Assembly (NCBI RefSeq): GCF_014698035.1
Contig: NZ_JACJSF010000042.1
Span: forward strand, 1-62,866
DNA from: Desmonostoc muscorum FACHB-395
Lineage (GTDB): Bacteria > Cyanobacteriota > Cyanobacteriia > Cyanobacteriales > Nostocaceae
Length of the DNA: 62,866 nucleotides
Direction: 5' to 3'
Under the pieces are notes generated by a model. It searched no databases. It was not told the DNA's origin and saw nothing but the letters and a program-made list of their open reading frames with translations. The translations under genes were made by a program, and so were the position numbers. Below, piece after piece: positions 39,101 to 42,045 of the stretch (position 1 is the stretch's first letter; each line of letters begins with the position of its first letter).

Positions 39101-39637
39101 GTTGATGCTGATTGTACCATCTGTACGGATCGCGAAGGGGAGAGTGGAAGTCTGGCTGGTATTTTGTTGAGTTTGAACACTTAGAGGTGCAGAGGCAGAA
39201 TTGGCGCTAATATTGGTCGTCGGGTTGCTGATGCCAAGTAGGGAAACGTCAGATGTATTACCTGTGAGTGAATCTATGCTTGGAGTTGTGCCAGATTTTT
39301 GATTGTTGTTGCTGACTTTTAACAGGGGAGTCGTTTTAGCGACAACTGGTTGGGTAATGGATAGTCCGTTGTCAAAAATCCCATTTTCAGGTGTGTAGTT
39401 GGCAATTTGATTTGGATTTGATTTTTGATTATCGCTAATAGTTGTAGGATTATTGGAATCAGATGGTTTTCCTAATTCAAAATTGATGGGATCAGAACTA
39501 CTAGAAGAAGATTTCAGTGCCTTTTGTAATTCGGTTAAACCAGAATTATCATCTAGGGATGCACTTAAAGATGCACTTTCTAATAAAGATGGTGGCATTA
39601 AACCACCGTTGTTCACACTATTTTCAGGACTACCCAT
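15131..39637 (-). CDS. Giant polymorphic toxin: Ig/PPC/VWA/YD-RHS repeats, Hint, AHH nuclease tip
   Basis: 8168 codons (order of 0.9 MDa) in one uninterrupted frame; AGGAG lies 7 bases before the ATG. Rough domain order: 1-490 Asn/Gly-rich adhesin-like part with no signal peptide; 490-1920 seven or so Ig-like repeats (ITGNAEAGATVQL..., DGTYNLTAVATDIAGN); 1920-2540 cadherin-like repeats; 2545-5080 PPC-like repeats (YTFTGTAGQRLYLD); 5255-5465 VWA with MIDAS DVSGST; 5500-6250 He_PIG-type repeats; 6450-7750 YD/RHS repeats ending in the core (RARYYDPGLGRFVSKD); 7921-8054 Hint from C7921 (CFVAGTKIL) to H8053-N8054; 8057-8168 nuclease with AAHHIVP (8080-8086) and NGQGLHRG. The Hint domain should release the toxin tip. 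No RTX nonapeptides were seen. The likely role is contact-dependent killing or kin recognition. Confidence 0.88.
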   Translation of the reverse strand: MGSPENSVNNGGLMPPSLLESASLSASLDDNSGLTELQKALKSSSSSSDPINFELGKPSDSNNPTTISDNQKSNPNQIANYTPENGIFDNGLSITQPVVAKTTPLLKVSNNNQKSGTTPSIDSLTGNTSDVSLLGISNPTTNISANSASAPLSVQTQQNTSQTSTLPFAIRTDGTISINGGGDFDGIPTDLTDDALIYAAKGFTINGNPTLPVQRNAQGNPIRDANGKLILIDRAVTVASGYTTINGTNNQYANLIPPQVVAQQTITVPAYADIKLVELNRRIPAGTPTVTFNISQNPINNANDWTNKFPPPGTTSNPKVVRVIGGGLKVPANLSLSNYVITVDQGDINFNGNGQNFNNVVLIANNGNINLSNVQSRDLSVFASSSINMNAGARFAGYTTIANGSSGGNITFNGATTTTNTTDNLKVISAGDITYNGASDTRGLFLSVKNFTFNGSSTLYGSISAKGNIIFNGQATVIGVADLMPDITPPVISATLARDTAPFGQTNQDFITFDPTITGTVTDTNPILEFRAGFNNTPSANYISVIAQRNSDGSFSLTRSQLETINGGTLSDGIYTLHLQAKDLYGNLSDTFNLTFTLDTTTPTPNNLDLRTVDDSGSSNTDNITNKNTPSITGNAEAGAVVQLLNNGQLLGQATANNTGVWQIVTSNLTDGTYNLTATATDIAGNISNVSAPIAIAIDSTLPLLTLNTPVDTAPLTPGARLTGHVDGTGSAVTALSYHFDNLASVTVPFNNATRAFDQSLNLTGLANGAHTLTITASDTAGNIKTTQYHVAVVIDQDAPVISATLVRDTSPGNTTNTDKITFDPSITGTVTDVNQVVSFRAGFNNPNVANFVNVLPARQSDGSFSFSRPQLEQIYGGTLPDGQHILYLQATDSYGNTSSVFAVAFTLDTVTPAPTLKLSTASDSGFNNSDRLTNDTTPTIVGTAEVGASVQLFNNGQQIGQTTVSADGTWQITTSSLTDGIYSLRAAVTDIAGNINTSLTSLVVTVDTALPQLTLNTPLDQTPLRRGDKITGSINGTGSSVISLSYRFNNQSEIPIAYNSTEAFDQELDLTGLGNGSHVLTIVAIDAAGNLLTTQYNVTVQLDEAAPVITAALTNDTAPSGTINSDLITFDPAISGNIIDTSRVVEFRAGFDNTPYANFVDVLRQLNSDGTFSFDRSQLAAIYGSPIPDGVHTLHLVAQDEFGNLTEIYNFTFTLDTTTPAPNNLDLPASNDSGTSSTDNITKYPSSNITGNAEAGATVQLVNSNGGQILGQATADANGAWQITTNNLADGTYNLSAVATDIAGNLSSISAITITIDSIAPILALTTPIDTASLKQGARLVGSANGTGSSISTLSYSFDNQAAIPLFFNLDGSFNQQLDFTGIANGDQILTITTTDIAGNITTQQYNVTVNLDSEAPIITANLTRDTAQGGNTNSDRITFDPTIVGTVTDANRIVELRVGLNDTLAANYIDITAQIQPDSSFTLNRTQLETILGNTLTDGVHTLYLVAKDEFDNISPSFEYTFTLDTSTLTPSNLDLTPNSDLGVTNSDDITNVSNPTITGNAEVGATVQLFNSGQILGTTTADSTGTWQIVTSELTDGTYNFTAVATDIAGNVSNESAPLQVIIDKVIPQLTLSTPVDTAPLAIGANLTGSVNGTGSAVASLRYRFDNLEEINVDFDATGEFEQQLDLTGLSHGTHVLTLIASDIAGNLTTITYNVNVNNDTATPVIAAVLSNDTAPGGITNSDKITADPAINGTVADISRIVSFKAGFNNTLAANFVDVIAQLNTDGSFSFNRTQLEAIYGSSLPDGAHTLRLIVSDEFGNTSNAFSFTFTLDTSVTQPVFNLDAASDSGTIGDKKTKFDTVTLTGLTDPGVTVSLEATNTTISADNTGKFTFTNVSLVAGVNSFTVKATDIAGNQRTYTTTIYRFSAPIAINLTANSIAENSPNGTLIGELSSIDPDTSDSHTYSLVDDAQGRFQIVGNFLKVANNTLINYENQSQHTIVVRSIDTQGLSTTQEITVSVTNINEAPSFTSTPIITTIESGSTYTYNITTTDPDAGDSRIITATGVPSWLIFTDNGDGTAALTGTSNENQLGLFNIAFTVKDAGGLGTTQNIILGSQISLTEETDFTATRNLPLVVPATPSILSFKIDRSFDISDPNAINDAFEVALVDANGNSLVHTIASGRDAFFNLTEGEDVALGAGASYNSTDRTVSLNLTGVKPGNATLIFRLVNNDTDTTTNVSITEFVLQTAPANTQPPLQSDFGTQQSANITTSPNFNNLTDVSQSFSADYHRTSFNADTHLLYADIGIHNIGSYSVDAPMIVAVNHISDPTVVVRNPDGFTPEGIPYYNFSNLVPGGKLDPNESTTQRSLVFYNPQGMQFSYDLVVLAQLNQAPVIQSQPNKEIIGGQFYSYDVNASDPNGDSLKYKLLASPDGMTIDPTTGLINWNTTTSNIGNQIISLEVSDGRGGTVTQDYALSVIATPPNRPPMFVTNPVVQAYINKQYNYDSNAVDPDNDTVSYSVVIGPDGLVIDPTTGKVQWTAPPALILGDTVIGQVSVAGQNQEFNFAGQAGQRIYFDPVQYTGNRGDWKFQVYSPTSRLVLDTYLAYYDNQLITLNEDGNYKIVVDPQGATTGSYGFSVVNPALLPIQAFDKVVNDRLNPGTADRVYRFNATQGQKLYFDYLSRVNGSVDWVLYDASNVAVASNGNFDDIEYDIQTSGEYILAVRGKGTFNEVNPFSFNIIDSLLPTSAYTLGSTVSGFIQKGEQDSFTFTGTAGQQLFFDTLNTTNYFPITVYDPTGKPIDGFDSRSNRGPNSPLFLSKTGTYKVTVDGSGEDTGAYKFRFLDRDAATPVNLDTDISSAFTDKLQTDTYSFEIPTTPLTSTPNGKQYIYIDGQAGDYNNRYDIYDAAGRNITNAYVYEDRELYLDAGKYWLTLSGNGIANNNYKVRIITAPLTTTAMNLGDTVAGSIDKKGEQDSFTFTGTAGQQLFFDTLNTTNYFPITVYDPTGKPIDGFDSRSNRGPNSPLFLSKTGTYKVTVDGSGEDTGAYKFRFLDRDAATPVNLDTDISSAFTDKLQTDTYSFEIPTTPLTSTPNGKQYIYIDGQAGDYNNRYDIYDAAGRNITNAYVYEDRELYLDAGKYWLTLSGNGIANNNYKVRIITAPLTTTAMNLGDTVAGSIDKKGEQNSFTFTGTAGQQLFYDALNTTNYFSITVYDPTGKPIDGFDSRNDRGPNTPLFLAKTGTYKVTVDGSGEDTGAYKFRFLDRDAATPVNLDTPITGNFDSALNNLDAKSYSFVIPAVPVTASQNGKQYIYIDGTGGTAYNRYNIYNEAGVNVSNGYVYEDRELYLDAGSYWLELNGTGASDSSFNVQIITAPLTTTAMNLGDTVSGTITKKGEQDSYTFNGTAGRQLFFKTLNTTNPFTITVYDPTGKQIDSFSSTSDRGTAFTPLFISLTGTYTLNVDGFNEATGAYSFQFLDQAPVLGSLVPPPTSSIPLTIGTSVSGNVTTSEQKVSYTFTGAVGQRLYLDVLNKNGSPFDQQFSLTSPTGVNYGMFDIIYGYRTFSAPITLKEAGTYTLSISQGAYSFNLLDMDTQATNTLFETVTNGTLAPYQSVIYKFNGLAGQRIYMDSLTNPGNVYWKLLNSSNTRITDTSVGIDQEITLATDTYTLIFDNDENIAKNYSFNLIQLPTNATIPISVSTNTAPNIVNGNISVKGEVDTYSFSGTAGQRLYLDVLNRIGNYGQRIYIDSPTGVNYLNYDLIYNDQSYLEPITLKETGIYKVRIDYDGELTGAYGFSLIDMDQATPLTFNTIVNGASTTGIINDTLPTGQETRFYKFTGTAGTKLYMDSLIDPGNVYWTLFNSSNQRVIDDAARNDREITLDDDTYILAIRGYESAAKTYAFNLILPPTPAPTPINIGNNATPNSVSGNVIVKGQNDVYTFTGTAGQRLYLDILNRSPNHNGIYIDSPTGVNYLSYDIYNNESYLEPITLKETGTYKVTMDFSGEQLGTYSFSLMDMDQATPLTFNTIVNGASTTGIINDTLPTGQETRFYKFTGTAGTKLYMDSLIDPGNVYWTLFNSSNQRVIDDAARNDREITLDDDTYILAIRGYESAAKTYAFNLILPPTPAPTPINIGNNATPNSVSGNVIVKGQNDVYTFTGTAGQRLYLDILNRSPNHNGIYIDSPTGVNYLSYDIYNNESYLEPITLKETGTYKVTMDFSGEQLGTYSFSLMDMDQATPLTFDAVSLDTGIITGTLPSGQNTRFYKFTGTAGEKLFLDSLQDPGNVYWTLFNSSNQRVLDYAARDDREVTLATDTYVLAIRGYETAAKTYKFKLVKPTQPVVNYTVGDTINSSITRPGQNDSYNFEGKAGQRLFFDSLSDASNFFASLYAPSGKLVSNGSSELSNWDIRNNKVNNILDENGIYTLVIDPIGETIGNYNLRLLEYANAASTAASQATSIALNTDIFGKYDDPKGLESNLYKFTASAGQTIFVDVNAGTSPNGYSVFSPNGELVSGQNRILLGQSYTSRSIVMPFTGDYTIEFYGTGNYSNSSAYDPRNDYSFRLSTPDNITSNYTLGTSVNTAIAKKGEVDTYSFTGTIGQKLYFDYVVAAANERLKFYSPTGVLLNERFLNSGDFLPETLKENGIYRIEISGDNGTTGAYEFTLSDRNTLSIPAITLGTAITDTVNGNNTKLYKINGTQGQILDFDLAAPSWIGANWVLYDSAGIAIASPSASSPDFKITLPSTGLFTLAIGGANAQNLNYNFTVTNIAPSAVINSGLNTLQSGTLTASTPVNYTFTATAGTQIFYDGQDDTTNGYIRGRIYDPNGVIIADNLDLRYDLAPILLKETGNYKFQTYSYYGNITGNYKYNLLEMPNSFRSPAATYLAFNGIETGTLNSGEAKVFTFQNFVGTKVLFNGMVGNGVNAYLYDPSGNVVMNFGNFQYTDSAQYILTQEGLYHLAIAGDSGANRNYSFQMLDASSAPPVEYNLPTTGLLDNGQKDVFYKINATAGKRLYFDNLSATTTTDINRFTWGLYAPDGSYVSSTNNYIYNDFQYDFTNSGEYTLVIRGQAVTDKLDYKFRVIQTDISNARDIITPGVGKSNDQLDDGSLATVAVKLQAKDGKGGSVFQDYNIKVFADPDNANPVITSTPSTNYSLAEDGYRYTLTALDPNNDQLVYRLVNSPVGAVINRDTGELLWFPETTVISGSKANFTVEVSDRRGGKDTQNFTVDVYSQLGKIQGAVFDDLNGNGLLDSKLIKGTNPAVIIAFDVSGSTEAPFYGARNFPNVKVVKDAEVAAIKELVKGIIAQSQGNNVKIGLITFVAGGTIEDMDLSAAGLQEYTTALLDTNNNGITNLNEVLGQQIFADNKFYPPGRSGFDAALTTIRTLLQAYSGTPNLIFMSDGYGQLDPVLAASVANDIKTGFGDPTRSGNVTALAIGEASTLDTLKEIDPNAIRLKDIESLTTLFSGLDESYNLEPFKENVSVYLDLNNNAVYDPNEPIQKTKRGFAPNSLDKTNYYYTFDNLLSGDYRVRILPPAGYKITTNYNFTTGSYDPATDLGNGILHRVTTAGESFVDFFGVNQVTATLNSDPKFVTTPPVITQLKSGELLKYNAKATDVDTDPLTFDLVLAPDGMAVDSNNGTVIWNPTKKQVADYYAKLDADNQFLINSGRGSAIKTSVTFDTLLRVRDGQGGQDIQYIKVELLRDNTRPVFSSTTPTANPQVGKTFRYQASALDAEGDTLTYLLTTDAPTGVSINSTTGLVTWTPTAAQLGSQEFSIKVIDGKGGEALQKVSLVVNTAAPNLAPVITSTPRTQTRLGNSYYYKIEATDPDGDILTYSLQTAPTGMTIGLDGVITWTPTASQFGSQPIVISVSDGIVTKTQSFNLNVSNIAANYAPSITSAPNLITNIERTYEYNLTGSDPDGDLLLWSLDAAPEGMVIDAQRGTLRWQPLSNQIGEHDIKVRLTDASGSFVGQEFTLTVTGTNIPSTIVSNPITRAAQNQLYTYTIVATDPEDDPLTFSLGRKPAGMTIDGNGIIRWTPQASQIGSQQVEVFARDAQGAVTTQTYTIEVGTTAINAAPSITSTPVYLAAVGSPYQYQVQATDPDAGDRLTYQLLSVPAGVTGISIDPTTGLLTWNNPVAGNYKIVVGAVDTAGLGAAQGFTLTARENHAPVIKSNPLLTATPGSAYAYDIIASDADSDRLTYTLDQASRNLGMTLDTLGRLRWNPTAGNVGNHIVVITVNDGNGGTQQQQYNLSVAADSVAPKVRLIANYDSVNLGESITFQARATDNTKVAGLQLLIGGTAVVLDSNGMATFKPTTAGTITAKAIATDSAGNIGQATFDVAVIDTSDVSAPDVSLNLGAIAQGTVTAPVDIKGTVSDDNLDYYTLLVAPIGSSDFREIFRGTSTVNNGVLGKFDPSLLENDSYTLRLEAHDKGGNVSFVEDTVNVSGELKLGNFRLSFTDLSIPVTGIPITLTRTYDSLTSGSTDDFGYGWRMEFRDTDLRTSVGKPTGEVAELGGQNPFKDGTKVYITLPGGKREGFTFKPTIDPLSQYLRGAGGADSDPNIYHPSFVADAGVTDTLTVQNTRIIHGAGTNQYYGLAGSAYNPADVYYGGVYTLTTKEGIVYEIDAATGDLLTVTDTNGNKLTYTDADITSSTGQKITFGRDAQGRIATVTDPAGKQIRYQYNAQGDLVSVTDREGNTTRMEYDQERSHYLDKIIDPLGRTGVKNEYGDDGRLKKMVDAAGASVQLAYDPSHSTETITDALGHPTTYEYDERGNVVTEIDALGGIITRDYDQDNNLLKKVDPDGVSTTYTYDSKGNPLTITDQDGNVTHITYNQYGETLNIISPTGLIVSSTYDKHGNLSSRTNTDGQTTTFSYDGFGKLIKQTAPDGEVSTYIYDDFGNATSFTDSRGNQVIATYDLNGKVTNLSMVFPQENQTLNTSYTYDNQGRTTSVTDPQGNVTTTEYDAKGNVIATTDIKHNRTQYFYDDKGQQIKVILPDNTPNNSDDNPVVLTEYDAAGRVISQTSATGLKTRYVYDELGRLTDTILPDLTPDNPDDNPKEKIEYTAGDRIQAKIDIFGTRTEYTYDNLGRISRERDFFGNPIGNDTTYTYNTGGQVTSVTDARNRTTQIGLDAQGRSSVNTYFDGTTSKVVYDALGRIKSETNQLGQATTYEYDAYGKVSAMIDALNQRTEFTYNSRGSLVKVTDALGHETKYEYDQYNRQTAVIDGNGNRTETTYDQFGQVIAVKDANLHITEYAYDNLGELTAVKLANQATTIYGYDNLGRQTLFEDANGNKTTYEYDAFNRKVATNLALGQRSTTIFNNFGQVANTTDFNSNVITYGYDLYGRLATKSFSDPRVATVGYTYDPVTSQVKTVADGRGVTQYTYDQWDRLQTIIMPDLQSITYGYDVLDNLTSVTTSAATTNYSYDKLNRLDTVKESNRILADYDYDAVGNLTQTKLADGSVETRQYDARNALTQITAKNVTGTVFSSFTYTLDPLGNRTNVIDNIGNTVDYTYDIVNRLTQEKITDATAGNRTIDYSYDLVGNRLSKTDTLEGSTIYSYDANNRLKNTTAGAKVTNFTYDNNGSILTVSDGTNSVVYDWINDGENRLVRVNNDNGSSQTQYVYDADGNRVASITDGVRTNYLTAPIRGMSEVLMEYDNNGNITTDYTQGLGLIRSRTSGMESFYHTDGLGSTRVITDNVGLITNRYNYDAFGVTINQSGTSDNSFQFAGEQRDSATGLDYHRARYYDPGLGRFVSKDDYSGRLNSPITQNPYAYANANPVNFTDPSGYFSLEEVNAAEAISGILSSIPGIALRTVGAIIGGALAAGVFDTARQGYQLIDSAIHGDGRKTDFDVDELLQSVQIGAALGPLLALVPEAALYFAYEGIKSGVAELEAGNIATGVFDILTSLIPLFEQADSKGASNCFVAGTKILTTEGEKNIEDIQVGDWVVSDDPNTPGEIEAKQVTDTFIRQTSGLVDLYVDGEVISTTGEHPFWTPDKGWVEAKDLEVGSLLQTEDGRIIDVDKIEKREGQFQVYNFRVEGFHTYFVSDLDILVHNANCAKNAAELRKNMENAGVTFNPGEAAHHIVPSTDGRTQAAIDARYTLNSFGIHVNDANNGVKLPVTQHNGQGLHRGTTYKAIDLELSKATNKAEAEAILQSIAARIKAGTFPP
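26941..28236 (-). repeat. Two near-identical 648-bp units in the giant gene
   Basis: Units 26941-27588 and 27589-28236 encode the same 216-residue PPC-like pair almost without change (for example GTAGTKLYMDSLIDPGNVYW and ILNRSPNHNGIYIDSPTG in both). Such identity at the DNA level shows recent duplication or gene conversion inside the gene. Confidence 0.8.
30092..31345 (-). repeat. Two near-identical 627-bp units in the giant gene
   Basis: Units of about 30719-31345 and 30092-30718 encode 209 residues that are nearly identical (QDSFTFTGTAGQQLFFDTLN... to ...LGDTVAGSIDKK). A third, more diverged unit follows at about 29465-30091. Confidence 0.8.
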
Positions 39638-39716
39638 GACCTAACTCCTCGCCAGTAGTAAATTGTTGATTGTTTTTAGTTTTTTTTATTTGTATTTAAA
39701 TAGGTTCAACCAACTT

Positions 39717-39765
39717 TTGGGATTACGTTAACTAGTGCATCATCCACTAATTGACGTAATCCCAA
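39717..39765. promoter_or_regulatory. 12-bp inverted repeat upstream of the giant gene
   Basis: TTGGGATTACGT (39717-39728) and its exact reverse complement ACGTAATCCCAA (39754-39765) lie 80-128 bases before the giant gene's ATG. There is no T run, so an operator or RNA leader hairpin is more likely than a terminator. The loop contains GTGCATCATCCA (39735-39746), which recurs at 40762-40773 in the control region of the export operon. The rest of 39638-39944 holds two weaker hairpins (GTAGAGG/CCTCTAC, TAGTCGT/ACGACTA) and no gene. Confidence 0.5.
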
Positions 39766-39944
39766 CATTGGCGATAATTACTCTATCTATTATTAATATT
39801 TTTTTGAGTATGTAGCAAAGATGAATCGGGCAAAAGTAGTTTAGATGTTCACCTTTGTTAGTACTAGTCGTTCTTGTGATAGTCACGACTAAGTAGAGGC
39901 TGTTCTGCTCTTGTAGGATGTTGAACTATCCTCTACCTTTTGGA

Positions 39945-40682
39945 TTAGGCTACTGCACTGGCATTCATTGAGAATACATCTGGAACTACAGTTGTGTGAG
40001 TCGCAACTCGATCAATAAACTTACTGTTGATAATTTCTTGATAAGTTAATAAATCTGCTTGCCAATTATCAATAAGTTGGTGCAATTTTTGAACGCGTTC
40101 TAGTACGGTTTTGCTAATTACTTGATAACTAAAACTGCCATTGAACAAAACAATTGGAGTACTAGTTTCGTCTGGATTCCGTAATGCTGCTTCACTGACG
40201 GTGAGATAGAATGGGCAGCGCTCTAAAGTATAAACTAAGTTTAGTGTCGCTCGTACAGGTGTAGTCCCAACTTCTTGCCAAGGGCCAGGAGACAGTAGCA
40301 TTTCAGTAAGATACTGACGGGCTGCATCTTGCTGTTGGTCAAAACTCATGTAGCTTCTGGGATTAAGACCTACAGCTTCATACTCTACGTTGGGTAGTGC
40401 TTGGACATATTTTTTGGCAATGTCTGCAACTATGATTTCTGTTGCTGGTTTACCTTCAATAGCTTCTATAAATATGACTCGTGTCGGTTCAGCTACTATT
40501 ATCACACCATTGGTGAAGGCAACTTGAGATACATTTTGAGTAGATATTGGTTGACGAGCCAATTCCCATTCTGTCGGAACTATACCACTATATTTGAGAA
40601 AATCTGGATTTAGGAGTGTAGGGTTATAATTTTTTGCAGCAATAATAATTCCGAACTCTTGGGTGATTAAGCTTTGACTCAT
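39945..40682 (-). CDS. Unknown protein between toxin and export operon
   Basis: 245 residues, soluble alpha/beta. It has repeated beta segments (FGIIIAAKNYNPTLL, VAFTNGVIIVAEPTRVIFIE), a helical C-terminus and an Ala/Val tail, with no recognised family. It is transcribed toward the giant gene (about 300 bases apart) and divergently from the parvulin-HlyB-HlyD operon, so it may be a chaperone or accessory factor for the secreted protein; that is inferred from position only. Confidence 0.6.
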   Translation of the reverse strand: MSQSLITQEFGIIIAAKNYNPTLLNPDFLKYSGIVPTEWELARQPISTQNVSQVAFTNGVIIVAEPTRVIFIEAIEGKPATEIIVADIAKKYVQALPNVEYEAVGLNPRSYMSFDQQQDAARQYLTEMLLSPGPWQEVGTTPVRATLNLVYTLERCPFYLTVSEAALRNPDETSTPIVLFNGSFSYQVISKTVLERVQKLHQLIDNWQADLLTYQEIINSKFIDRVATHTTVVPDVFSMNASAVA

Positions 40683-41092
40683 GATGCTTTCCTAATAACT
40701 GTTACTTCAAATACGAAGGTTTTTGCACCAATTGATTCTGACGTAGATTTGAAACCTCTTGGTGCATCATCCATGTACTGGACACGTTTTTTACGGTCAC
40801 TTGTAACTTTATACTCTCGTTGTTTAGATTTACACCAGCGAAATTATGCCTAAAATTGTTTCAATACTCCTTTAAGTACTAACTAGATTCAGTATATTTT
40901 TTTGATAAAGTAGCTCATATATCTAAATAATTTCATTTTTAAAGGTTTTTCTAAGTATCTTTAAGTGTATCTAACAGCTATCCTTTTGTTAAATATACGT
41001 GTACTTATCATTGTCATAAATAGAACCTACAATACATGATGCGGTAGGGAAATTATTTCATAGGTTCCTCTACCCTAACTTTCTAGCACCCT
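40683..41092. promoter_or_regulatory. Divergent intergenic region before the export operon
   Basis: 410 AT-rich bases between divergent genes, so promoters for both must lie here; no single match stood out. GTGCATCATCCA (40762-40773) is identical to the loop of the inverted repeat upstream of the giant gene, a candidate shared regulator site. Confidence 0.4.
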
Positions 41093-41887
41093 ATGGCTCA
41101 TCTGAAAATTGGCAACCAGATAATTACCCAAGCAGAAATTCTACATCTGCTGGCTGGCTACCAAATGCTGCCGCAATTGTGCCGTTTGGTAATTATTGAA
41201 AGAGCGATCGCTGACTTTGAACTCACTCCATCCGAAAAAATCGGTGTTATTGAACAATTTTATCAAAATAATCAGCTGACAACACCAGAAGCACAGGCAA
41301 AAGCTTTAAAGCATTACAGTATGAGTCTTGAGCAATTAGAAGCTGTTGCTATGCGAGAAGTGAAAATTGAGAAGTTAAAGCAAGCCACTTGGGGGACAAA
41401 GCTAGAATCTTATTTTTTGCAATGTAAGCCTCAGCTAGACAAAGTAATTTATTCCTTAATCCGCACATCTGATGCAGAGGCGGCCCAAGAACTCTATTTC
41501 CGCATCAAAGCCCAAGAACAGACATTTGCTGACTGTGCCTCGCTGTATTCACAAGGGCAAGAAGCTCAAACAGGAGGAATGTTAGGCCCTGTGACCATAA
41601 GTCAACCGCATCCAGCAATAGCACAGAAACTTACCATTTCACAGCCAGGACAGTTATGGCCGCCGATGAAATTGGATGAGTGGTTTGTGATTGTGCGACT
41701 CGAAAAACTAATTCCGGCTCAATTAGATGATGCCATGCGCTCCACCCTCCTGAATCATTTATTTGAGACTTGGTTAGCCGAAGAAATCAGCAAAGCGCAA
41801 TTGACCATACTTGAAGAAGAGAGAGGGAGGGAGGGAGTGTGGGAGCGAGAGAGGGAGGAAGTTAGAGAAAAATTGGGCGTTGCATAA
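41093..41887 (+). CDS. Parvulin-type peptidyl-prolyl isomerase of a type I export operon
   Basis: 264 residues. A helical N-terminal part (about 1-110) precedes a parvulin-like fold (about 120-220: SDAEAAQELYFRIKAQEQTF, SQGQEAQTGGMLGPV, LEKLIPAQLDDAMR). Parvulins of this kind often open cyanobacterial HlyB/HlyD operons and may help fold or hold the substrate. The last 25 residues (EEERGREGVWEREREEV...) are encoded by a GGGA-rich tandem repeat and look like a repeat expansion into the gene. The hlyB-like gene starts 158 bases downstream. Confidence 0.8.
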   Translation: MAHLKIGNQIITQAEILHLLAGYQMLPQLCRLVIIERAIADFELTPSEKIGVIEQFYQNNQLTTPEAQAKALKHYSMSLEQLEAVAMREVKIEKLKQATWGTKLESYFLQCKPQLDKVIYSLIRTSDAEAAQELYFRIKAQEQTFADCASLYSQGQEAQTGGMLGPVTISQPHPAIAQKLTISQPGQLWPPMKLDEWFVIVRLEKLIPAQLDDAMRSTLLNHLFETWLAEEISKAQLTILEEERGREGVWEREREEVREKLGVA

Positions 41888-42034
41888 ATGTGGGATGAAT
41901 TGGCGGTTGAAACCATTGAAAACTCGTGACAAATTGAGCGAAATTATCCCATGATTCAGCAACACCAAAAATTGTACATTCCCTCCCTCCTACACTCCCT
42001 CCCTCCCTCCCTCCCTCCCTCCCACACTCCTCCC
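41816..42034. repeat. GGGA/TCCC low-complexity repeats in inverted orientation
   Basis: 41816-41868 is built of GAGG/GGGA units with one GTGTGGGAGC, and 41982-42033 is the same kind of sequence on the other strand (CCCTCC units with CACACTCC). These are short tandem repeats of the kind common in heterocystous cyanobacteria. The two arms could pair. Similar GGAG-GTGTGG sequence lies at the end of the window. Confidence 0.75.
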
Positions 42035-42045
42035 TTGGTAACAAG

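Noticed and set aside
15131..39637. Many plus- and minus-strand ORFs of 60-185 codons inside the giant gene
   Set aside because: They run against or out of frame with a well-supported repeat-protein frame, have no ribosome-binding sites and read as low-complexity shadows. The pair at 30208 and 30835 is simply the DNA repeat seen in another frame.
39560..39637. Double-glycine leader (NNGG) at the start of the giant protein
   Set aside because: The neighbouring exporter's C39-like domain lacks the catalytic Cys, so cleavage after Gly-Gly is not expected; the GG is probably chance in an Asn/Gly-rich start.
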